Below, piece after piece: positions 54,848-64,000 of a stretch of 64,000 bases of DNA. The notes under the pieces were generated by a model that had not been told where the DNA came from, did no database searches, and saw nothing but the letters and a program-made list of their open reading frames with translations. Position 1 is the stretch's first letter. The number at the start of each line of letters is the position of its first letter. A program made the position numbers and the translations under genes. The DNA comes from Saturnia japonica (taxonomy: Eukaryota > Arthropoda > Insecta > Lepidoptera > Saturniidae). The stretch is taken from the NCBI GenBank assembly GCA_033032175.1, contig CM065328.1:10106690-10170689 (forward strand), given 5' to 3'.

Positions 54848-56280
54848 AAAAAAATTTATAAATTTCCCAAATATAAAACAAAAACCAAAAAATGGAAAAT
54901 TTTGAAACCCAAAAAAAAAAAAATTTTTTTTTAATTTAAAATGTTCGATTTAAATTTAAATATTTAAAATTTAAATTTAAAAAACTTTTTTAAATTTTGG
55001 ACAAAACCAATAAAAAAAAAATTTTTTTTAAAGGCCTTTAAAATAAAGGTGCAAAACGAAAGCTAAATGTTTTTTAAAAATTTTTGGCCTTTTCTTATTT
55101 TTTTTGGGTTTTTTGGCCATTGGGTTGAAAAAAATTTTTTCCCCAAAAAAATTTTTTCTTAAAAGTTTCCCCCAAAAAAGGGTTTTTAAAAAAACAAAAT
55201 TGTTTTTTTTCAAACTTTTTGGGAATTTTAAAAAAAAAATAATTTTTTTTCCAAAAAAAAAATTCCAAAGAAACCTTTTTTAAAAACCAAAAAAAAAAAA
55301 GAAAAATTTAGTATAAAAAATTTTAACGAAAATTTTGGAATAAAAAAAAGGGTTTTTTAAAAAATTTTTATTGGAAAAGGGGGGAAAAAAAATTTTTAAA
55401 AAATTTTTTTTAAAAGTTCAAAAAACTTTTTTCCCTTTTAAAAAAATTTTTAAAAAAGTTTTTTAAAAATACAATTTGTTTAAACCCGGGTTATAAAATT
55501 CTTTTAAAAATTTTAAAAGGAAAAAAGGGAAATTTCAAATTTTTCCAAAAAATTTCCAAAAAGAAAAAAGGGAAAAAAAAAGGATTTTAATTTTTAATTC
55601 TTTTTATTTTTAAAAACCCCTTTTTTTTTTTTTCGATTATTTGGTTTTCTTTTGGTTTTCAAAATTTTAAAACCCCAAAATTTACTTTTTTTTTCCCGGG
55701 TTAAATTTAAATTTTTTTCTTTTTATTTGGTTTTTTCGATTTTTTTAAAAAGCCCCCTTTTTTTTAAAAACCTTTTTTTAAAATCGGTTTGTAAAAAACC
55801 CGGGTTCCCTTTTTTGGGGTTGGCAATTTCCTTAATTTATTTACTTTAGCCATTTAATTGAAATTTTTTCTAAATTTTTGTAAAGGTTTTTGGCTTGGGT
55901 TTTTTTTAAAATTTTAAACCCCTTTTTTTTCCCGACAAATTTTGGGTTTTAACTTTTTCCTTTTTAAAGGAAAACTTTTGATTTAAAAAAGGGGGTATCC
56001 TTTTCAAATTTAACCCCTTTTTGTTAACCTGTTTAGGGAATTTTTTTTTTTTGGGGAAAATTTTAAAACCAAAACTTTTTTCCCTTTCAAGGGTTTGGTT
56101 TTGCTGGGTTAAAAAACCCCCCTCAAAAAGTTGGGTTTCCCCCTTTTAACCCCTTTAAGGGGTAAATAACTTTTTTTGACCCAATTTTGGGCAAAAAAAA
56201 TTTCCAATAACTCAGGGGTTTTTTTTTAGCTAAAGGTTCAAAATTTTTCCCTCAAATACAAACCTAAAAGGCCTAAAAGT
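54848..56280. other. Homopolymer-dominated block 2, probable assembly or consensus artefact
   Basis: Made almost wholly of A/T runs with C and G runs between. It has no parallel in unit 1, where the same place holds ordinary AT-rich DNA and the mariner 5' part. The two frames called inside (55,028-55,213 and 55,652-55,849) are Lys/Phe-rich by composition alone. Confidence 0.75.
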
Positions 56281-56479
56281 CACATAGCTATCGATATTGC
56301 TGCCATTTCTGACCTGATGTTTTGCTTTAACTGGGTTAGATTCGTCGGATTGTTTTGATAAACCTTACTTTTAAGGTATCCCCATGCAAAAAAGTCAAGC
56401 GGGCTAAGGTCGGGGCTTCTGGGAGGCAAGTTGAAGTTACCCCTTCGCGAAATGACTTTATTAGGGAATAATTCGTTAA
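56279..56479 (-). pseudogene. Mariner transposase fragment (200 bp), unit 2
   Basis: Matches 35,108-35,308 with about four substitutions, including the region of the PPRSPDLSPLDYFAWG block. It is bounded on the left by the corrupted block and on the right by a direct jump to the equivalent of 37,398. Neither boundary is a transposon end. Confidence 0.8.
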
Positions 56480-56843
56480 AGCGTGTTTTTTTTTTGTTTT
56501 TTTAAACTATTATTTATTTTTCATTTTTTAGTTAAATATTTTAAACTATAAATTATTTAGTTCGATTTGCTAACTATCAACCGCCCTTAATATATACAAA
56601 TGTGTTCCGATTGTATCTTGGTTAAGAACACATATTCAAAGATTTCTATGATGCCAATATAAACAGCGAGACACAAAGGGGTGCAACTTTATTTACATAT
56701 ACAGTCAGTCACATTAATGCTTGAGTATGGAGTTTTCAATCCGTAATCACTCTACAAAATATTATAATCATAGGAGCGAATCTGTTGGCGGCACTGAGAA
56801 CGAGGATGAGTGTGAATTTTCACTCTGTGACTGATTGTAGATT

Positions 56844-57122
56844 TTATGGTTTATCTCCTAATCGAATCATTTCATTCAATGCTTCACTGTTACATGGAGT
56901 TCTTCCTGTTAATTTTGAGCAATCAAGTTCTTCAATTCGTATACCGTCCAAGGATCTTCCACGACTAAGTGCCACATAAGCTTGTCCAGCAGCAAACAAT
57001 CGCGGACCCAAATAAATGACTGCATGATCAACTGTACAACCTTGCATGCCCGAAAGAGTAAGTGTGGAACTGCACCCATGCGTAGTTCGCGCACTAGCTC
57101 TATCTCTCTTACTCGCATGCAA
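56844..57122 (-). pseudogene. Helitron/PIF1-type helicase C-terminal fragment, unit 2
   Basis: Protein identical to that of 37,760-38,038, with the GMQG and GQAYVALSR motifs. Confidence 0.75.
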
Positions 57123-58917
57123 AGAATGCGGAAAGAAATTAATTAATCCTGGCGAATCTAATTAGGATAATCGGATGCTTTGATCGGATTATTGCATTGT
57201 CATCGACTTTTGACAGGTGTGCAAAGTTTGAATTAAATTTGATCATTCAAAGTAGGACAAAATCGAGCTCAAAGGGGTCGGTTACATACATACATACATA
57301 CAAGTGAAGCTAAGAAAAGCGTATTAAATAGCTTACTATTCAATTTCCGTCTTAGTTTAATTATTGTTAGATTTGCAATATGATCTTGACATATTGGTTG
57401 TGGTTTATTTTAATTCAATTTTTGGTCAAAAACTTAACTTAAAACACTGTTATAATTAATTTTAATAAAAGCGACGATGTATTATGTAAACACTGTTATG
57501 TTTCTATGCACAATGACAAATCAAACAAAATGGCGGATATGGCGTTAGGCCTTGTGATTGGTCAATTAGGTGGAGATTAAAAACTTATGCACTCAAAGTT
57601 TCTTACAATATAGGACATAAAACAAACTGTGGACATTGAACAAATAAGCGCAAAATTTTGATTACAGTGCCTTGTGCGGAGAAAAAATTAAAATAGATGT
57701 TTTTATTATTTATTTCAGCAAATGTCATACGTCTCCCTTATCTGTAGATTGTAAACTGATGCCTTAATAATTATACATTAAAAACTCTATTTCGGTAAAT
57801 AGAGTCGCTTGGACAAATAACCATGGATGCGACGAAATGCTATCACAGATTTTTTTTTAACTTTTTAAGAGAAACAACTCTGTCACATATGAATGTTGTG
57901 TAACTTTAACAATTTAGCAGCGCATGCAATGGAAGCTCTCGTAAGCAATAAATTTTCCCCGTTTTTGCAACATTTTTCATTGATGCTCCACTCCTGTTGG
58001 TCGTAGTGTGATGTTATATAGCCTATTAGCCTTCTTCGAGCAATGGGATATCCAAGAAAAAAATATTTTTTTCCATTCAAACAAGTATTTCCTGAGATTA
58101 GCGCGTTCAACCAAACAAACAGACAAAGAAAGTCTTCAGCTTTATAATAGATTCATTAACTTCTGTTTTAGACCCTATATTATGTAATACTGATAGCGTT
58201 TTGTGTGATATAGCTTGGTTATTGTGCTTATGTGAAGTGGATTATAAATATAAACTGGAAGCATACATTTTGATGTGCCACAAAAACTACCTAGAAAATT
58301 CCAATAAGGGAGCCAATATCTTATTGGGATACTGAATTTGTTCTAAGACAGGTCACTATATTCACTTGTTGGCAAGTTATAAGAAGAAGAAGGGTGATTG
58401 AATACCGACTGTCAAAAAAAAAATCAATCAAGAAAAAATGGACAGTAAAAAAAGAAGATTTTTCAATAATAATTTTTTTCTCATCCCTATAGTGTACGTT
58501 AAACAGCGATAGTTTTGGTATTCGATTATCGATAGTTTTCTAAAAATTTGTAAATGACATTATAATTTAAAACACGTTACATTAATCAAAGCATATTATT
58601 TCCTCATGTATAAACATACACATATATTTCATTTAAAATATTGTATGTTTTGTTTTAAAAATATCAGCATATTTAGTTTTTTTGTCATAAGCCTGTTTCG
58701 GCGTTCATTAACGATTAGACCGGCTTTTGAAGAAATGCGTTGTAAAGGAACGGATGTAGCTGTAATGCAAAGGTAAGATTCTGCAATTTCCTTTAATCTG
58801 CTATTTGATCTGTTTCAGTAAAAAACGGACACTCATTTTTATCTATGATTGGTTTTTCTAAATACTGTCGTATGTCAATTATGGTTTAACTTAGGCGTGT
58901 GGCCTTTTCTCGAATGT
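57123..58917. other. AT-rich DNA, nothing firm (unit 2)
   Basis: Near-identical to 38,039-39,832, including the (CATA)n tract at about 57,285-57,301. Confidence 0.4.
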
Positions 58918-59465
58918 CTAAAACCCCCAAAAGATCGTCATGACTTTTATAGGTGCTTGACGTCGACGGTGTCTATGTTGAAGTTTGTCGGTTCTTTTGG
59001 ATTTGACGATAAATGGGTGGCGTATGCCTTTTCTAGCCACTGAACGCCTCTTTTTTCGTAATCCTGTGTACCGAAATTTTTTTTTTAATCGAGGGTCCAA
59101 TGTTATACCTATTACCGTTGGTGTCCTCTTTTCATAGTGTTCGGGCTTGGTGTGCACCGACTCCTTCAATAGTGACAATATCAGCTCACCCCCATTACTA
59201 TGAATGTAAATTTCAACCTCTACCAGTCTACTTCTGATACCATGGATTAATGGCTAAATGAGTGATAATGCCACATAAGTCTCACCGGGGGTTTTTTTTG
59301 TGGCAGACTCAAATGGTTTCAGTATTTTAACTATTTCTTCAATTATCATATTATCCAGGTGGAGAACGTTCGCATTTACAAAGTGCAAGTGATAATTCAT
59401 GTTGTACATCAAATATACTCTGGAGCATGTAATAGGCACTGTTCCACTGAGTGGGAACTTCTTGT
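58918..59465 (-). pseudogene. hAT-family transposase fragment, unit 2
   Basis: Same frameshifted blocks as 39,833-40,380. The 'ITLDPRLKKKF' block here keeps Asp where unit 1 has Glu, so it is slightly closer to the family consensus LDPR. Confidence 0.75.
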
Positions 59466-59541
59466 ATTAATTTTTATTCAGCTTTGATTTCTGACACAAC
59501 AATTGTTATAATTTGCAATAATTCCCTTGAAACGAAACATT

Positions 59542-60529
59542 AGCATCATGGTGTCAACTAGTGTATATCTAGCTGCCGAAAGTGTACAAGCGAATCCTCC
59601 AACTCGATACGACCTAAAAAGTTGCGTAGTCGCGTCGCGATCGTGGTTCAACCGGTGTATATCCAGTAATCAAGCGGTGTGGTATAAGGTAGATGTCTGT
59701 ATTTGGCTTGGTCGCGACCACCATACACATAGTCATAAACCCGTCACAGAGATTCTCAATTAGTTTTTAGCATCATGGTGTCAACTAGTGTATATCTAGC
59801 TGCCGAAAGTGTACAAGCGAATCCTCCAACTCGATACGACCTAAAAAGTTGCGTAGTCGCGTCGCGATCGTGGTTCAACCGGTGTATATCCAGTAATCAA
59901 GCGGTGTGGTATAAGGTAGATGTCTGTATTTGGCTTGGTCGCGACCACCATACACATAGTCATAAACCCGTCACAGAGATTCTCAATTAGTTTTTAGCAT
60001 CATGGTGTCAACTAGTGTATATCTAGCTGCCGAAAGTGTACAAGCGAATCCTCCAACTCGATACGACCTAAAAAGTTGCGTAGTCGCGTCGCGATCGTGG
60101 TTCAACCGGTGTATATCCAGTAATCAAGCGGTGTGGTATAAGGTAGATGTCTGTATTTGGCTTGGTCGCGACCACCATACACATAGTCATAAACCCGTCA
60201 CAGAGATTCTCAATTAGTTTTTAGCATCATGGTGTCAACTAGTGTATATCTAGCTGCCGAAAGTGTACAAGCGAATCCTCCAACTCGATACGACCTAAAA
60301 AGTTGCGTAGTCGCGTCGCGATCGTGGTTCAACCGGTGTATATCCAGTAATCAAGCGGTGTGGTATAAGGTAGATGTCTGTATTTGGCTTGGTCGCGACC
60401 ACCATACACATAGTCATAAACCCGTCACAGAGATTCTCAATTAGTTTTTAGCATCATGGTGTCAACTAGTGTATATCTAGCTGCCGAAAGTGTACAAGCG
60501 AATCCTCCAACTCGATACGACTTAAAAAG
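59542..60529 (+). repeat. 227-bp satellite array, four full periods plus a partial (unit 2/3 junction)
   Basis: Periods start at 59,542, 59,769, 59,996, 60,223 and 60,450, exactly 227 bp each. The four full periods look identical by eye, so homogenisation is recent. It has one more full period than the 40.5-kb array. Confidence 0.93.
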
Positions 60530-62684
60530 TTCTCTCTTATTTTTGTCGTACCGTGAAACTGTGGAACCATCTCCTGGACAATGTGTGCTCTATTTCTTAT
60601 GACATCGGTTCCTTCAAGCGTAACACAAAGAAATCTTGAAGCACGTTGGCATAACAGCGGCGACCGCCGATGGACTGGCGATCGCTCGATGATCGCCGTT
60701 GTGTTTGGATTGTAATGTGCTTGCTATAAGGTGCAGTGCCGCCATATTTCGTGTAATAATAATATTTTATATATAAATTAATAAGACGCTACTTGAGTTT
60801 ATGTTTATAAATTATTATAGAGAGTGATAAATTTCGTGGAATAAATAGTTGAGTGCTATTCAATTTACGTTATCGTATGACAAGTGACTCTAAAATTATT
60901 CCTAAGTGAAGGAGTAGTCACTTCATTCCAAAAACTTCAACTGTAATTCCAGTAAACTCAACTTTGCACATATCACCATTAAATTTAGTTTTTTTTTTAT
61001 TGAATGATGACGTCACCCTGCGTTACATTAACTTAATGCCGCAACTTTGTGGGCATCTTTTTCCTTGAAATTTATAGGAAAGGTGTAATAATTAATAAAT
61101 GTTTATTCCCGAGAATGGAGTGATTAAAACAATTTTTTTTCAAGTTGTCTATTCCCAAATTGTACAGCCCAAAATAATTCTACTGTAGGTACATAACATC
61201 TGGTACACAAACGTATTCAGTTCACCTGCTCCGTTGCGGTATTTCCAGAATTAAAGTCTATGGAATTGTATTAATTAATACACCCGCGAGTAATTAAGTT
61301 CCGTTTGTAGTAAAATAATTTATTCATACACAATGGCAAAAGTAGGGCAAGCTCACTATTACCCGTGTTTTAAACAGAAGACCTGTATAAACTTTTTATG
61401 TGTGATTATTATTTTCTTGTGTTATGTACAGAATATAATTTACTTTATTCAATTGCCGGACCGATAGGGCCTAAAACCATGTCAAGCAGGTTAAATATAA
61501 TAAGTTGAGATCACTACGTAAATGATAGTGATGTCTGAAAATGACTCCTTCCCTGTACAACTACTAAAAATAATTATGAATTGTAAATAAAAAATAGATA
61601 GAAAAAAAACAGTAATATACTAATAAACCCGATATTAATTAGTGTTTTAACTTCCTAGGGCCTAAACTGAATAAGTGTTTTATTTATTTTGAATTTTATT
61701 ATAGGTGTTCCAATAAGATCAGCGTTAAAACAAATTAAGGAATTATTTGCTGCAATATCTGTCCTCCTTTCCCTTCTGTTTTATTAGTCCTTTTTAACTG
61801 TCTAATACGTATTTATTATATATTAAAACACATTAAGTATTTTTGTTTATGTTTAATCATTATACACAATTCACGATATTTTAAATATTTCACTTTTTCT
61901 TTTTCAGTTTAATTATTTCACTTGTTCTGTAAACTCACTTAGCTACAACTGAAAATCAGCGCTGGGGTCATTCGGAACAGTGATGATCCAGCTTATGCTG
62001 AGTTGCACGCCCTTTGCATTGGTACTGATGCACATGGGGTTGATTACAATTTTTTTAAATCTTTAATTGTTAGTGCTCAACTTTTATGTTATGTTAATTT
62101 TGTTTATAATAACTGTGTACCTGTATTTTCACGACAATAAATGTGGGTAATTTTTTTCTCTCTCTCATACCCAGATATAATAAAGAGAAAATGTCCACAC
62201 TGTTGAGTAAGCTGTGGTTGTATTCTTCTTGTAGACTTCTTCCGGTCGTCGCTTTTAATGGCCAAGATAGAACTGTTTTCCGATCGTAATTTTGTTTCAT
62301 TAGAAAGGAAGAAAGATTTATTCATAACAAAGGCATTTTACAGCTACTTACAATAACAAAAAATCAAACGCCAGTTGTTGGAAAACGAAATAACCAGCGC
62401 TGGTCTTCCGCTGGGGCCGCTTGGTGACGCCACATGACGGACACACTGATGTAAATAGCTTAAAAAAAGTAAAAGTAAAAATGTGAGACATACTATATAA
62501 TATAGCTTTTTATAAATACAAAAACAAGAGTTGATATTTAAGCAACAAAAACCTAATAACACCAGGAGCAATAACACACGAGGCAAGTAATTTTTAAATC
62601 ATAAAAAAATGAATAAATAAAAGTGAAACATTATAAAATCTAAAAGATTTAATTATGTTGTTTTCATTTTAAATACCACTAGTG

Positions 62685-62876
62685 TCATTCATGTCTTTGA
62701 TATTTTTGGTTCTTTTGGTGTTCGCAAAGAAACCTTTTCAATGCTAGTCTAAAACTGTTAATGTAATGCAGATTCCTTATGGGCAGTGGAATATTATTCC
62801 AGCATTTGGTCGCAGAATAACGTAAACTACCTCTAAATGCGACAGATTTCTTTGCGTCGAAAGCTGCATTGCGCAA
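62685..62876 (-). pseudogene. LINE RT C-terminal scrap, unit 3
   Basis: Same as 43,355-43,546, with one amino-acid change at the N-terminal side (AAFDAKK in place of AALDAKK). Confidence 0.7.
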
Positions 62877-62944
62877 TGCCGGGGCCCATGAGATCTACGA
62901 CTCGATACACAAGACAACTTATCATCATTATATTAATACCTGAA

Positions 62945-63250
62945 GGAAAAACTTTCTACTCCTTTTTAAGCGTATTGCGTGTACAGAAGACTGTCATATT
63001 TGGCATGGTTAAAGTTTATATGGAGAAGGAGTGCAGAAAGCTAAAATTTATCTTTAATATCTGTTAGTAATATATTAAATAAAATAAATTAATACTGCGA
63101 ATCCTAACCCGACCAGTGCGATTGAATTTAGACCCCTCAAAGTATTGACATTGCCACTCAAAGAAAATACTGCAAATGTCAAATAGAAAATAGTCTATGA
63201 TTAAAAAGTCGCTGGTCGAATTTCGATCATTGGGCGACTCTACTAGTAGA
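62945..63250 (+). repeat. Dispersed repeat family 'A', unit 3 plus-strand copy
   Basis: Matches 43,600-43,918. The remainder to the window edge (63,251-64,000) parallels 43,919-44,670 and shows no gene. Confidence 0.7.
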
Positions 63251-64000
63251 GATAAATTGGTGCTTTTTGATTAATGACGCCAAAAAGAAGACAAGCTAAA
63301 TGAAGTTTGCGACGATGCTTCATTTTAAGTATGGAGTGTTTGTTTAAATGTGGACTCACTGATAAAGCTTAAAACAAAAGGGAAGTTTCGAGGCAGGCTA
63401 TTTTTAGAAATAGTTTATTTACGATACTTAGACCTAAATAAAAACCGTTTCATCCATTTTTATAACTAAACCGTTAATTTTAAACTATTTTTTTTAATAG
63501 CGGGGTACATAAACTATAAATTATGCTCGAATAATTAATTTTACTGATGAATTAAATAAGATATTGCGTTACTACAAAAATGCATTTGAAAAATGGTATA
63601 AAGAGATCTGTGCTCTTAACCGTTCTAGTATATTTATGTTCCTATTCTGATTTCGAGTTTCTGTATCTAACATAACATAGGATTTATCATCACAATTAAT
63701 TATTGGAATAGACACAGATTAATTATCGTTTATCCAAGTGAAAAACCTAAATGTGTAATAAATACTAAATAATGTATGCTTAATATATAGTTATAACAAA
63801 TATTTATTTTATATAAGATATGCCCGAGGGTCCGCGCCTTTTTATCACGCAAGTAATGCCTTACTTTGGTATTTTATTGTTCAGTCATATTTTATGATTT
63901 CAAGAAGTATTATTGAAAATTGTTAGGTATAGCTTACCAACTGTGAAATCACATACCTACTTACTTCTTGGATATAAAATTTTATTAAATCCGGTTGTGA

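Larger units (their letters stand above)
41024..60339 (+). repeat. Large tandem repeat, unit 2 (~19.3 kb)
   Basis: Second copy of the unit described at 18,471. It lacks the P-like insertion. Its 54,848-56,280 part is homopolymer-corrupted, and the 35.3-37.4 kb equivalent is missing. The part from 56,480 to the end is close to identical to 37,398-41,023. Confidence 0.85.
60340..64000 (+). repeat. Large tandem repeat, unit 3 (runs off the right edge)
   Basis: Continues parallel to 41,024-44,690 with roughly one difference per hundred bases by eye, closer to unit 2 than unit 2 is to unit 1. It includes the coding-like segment at 60,530-60,716 and the unidentified short frame at about 61,953-62,150. 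Confidence 0.85.

Noticed and set aside
59775..59990. 71-residue frame repeated in each 227-bp satellite period as a possible repeat protein
   Set aside because: The period is not a multiple of three and each frame ends before the next begins. The frames exist only because the units are near-identical.
1..64000. CRISPR arrays, operons, prophage or bacterial features
   Set aside because: The DNA is eukaryotic (introns, LINEs, poly(A) tails). The tandem arrays have no spacer structure.
4584..64000. Telomere-specific insertion (TTAGG repeats) for the R1-like LINE
   Set aside because: No TTAGG array is visible next to the 5' boundary or elsewhere in the window.

Overview
The window looks like transposon-dense intergenic DNA from an insect, almost certainly a moth or butterfly. 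It is AT-rich and has no intact host gene that I can recognise. It holds several short dispersed repeats that I know from lepidopteran genomes: a block around 9.3 kb ending in a GAAGTCGGT-type motif, and tandem copies at 10.8-11.1 kb with a 'cctatgtattattcca' core. It also holds an R1-clade-like LINE, Jockey/CR1-like LINE tails and Helitron-like CTAG ends. The taxon call is inference; no species is claimed.

Left third (1-18.5 kb). A GC-richer R1-clade-like non-LTR retrotransposon lies on the minus strand (1-4.58 kb) and runs off the left edge. Its ORF1 is open. Its ORF2 is in one frame but carries two TAG stops, the second at reverse transcriptase motif A. From 4.6 to 12 kb there is AT-rich DNA with LINE and Helitron-like fragments. 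At 12,300-13,359 a 5'-truncated Jockey-like LINE sits inside a short tandem array, with a 15-bp target duplication. At 13,798-17,788 there is a complete Ty3/gypsy-type LTR element with ~146-bp LTRs, a 5-bp target duplication, and a single-frame gag-pol broken only by three TAA codons.

Right two thirds (18.5-64 kb). This is a large tandem repeat: about two and a bit copies of a ~19-22 kb unit (unit 1 18,471-41,023; unit 2 41,024-60,339; unit 3 from 60,340 to the edge). Each unit is bounded by a 227-bp satellite array whose copy number differs between units. In order, the unit contains a LINE C-terminal scrap, a dispersed repeat in inverted pairs, a ~575-bp imperfect inverted repeat, a multi-exon transposase-like relic, an RTE/L1-type RT scrap, a Tc1-like relic, a ~1.84-kb element with GAGGTGT ends containing a tRNA-like B box, a Helitron-like 3' end, a mariner-family element (DD41D spacing, perfect 32-bp TIRs, one nonsense codon), a ~270-bp foldback, a Helitron/PIF1 helicase C-terminus, a hAT transposase relic, and the satellite again. 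A 1,280-bp P-element-like insertion encoding a THAP start exon is present only in unit 1; the other two units preserve the empty site.

Two blocks (about 20.58-22.12 kb and 54.85-56.28 kb) are dominated by homopolymer runs. They read as degraded versions of sequence found clean elsewhere in the window and should be treated as probable assembly or consensus artefacts. The tandem duplication should therefore be confirmed before biology is built on it. No cellular pathway, operon or defence system is visible; the genes here are selfish elements in various stages of decay.
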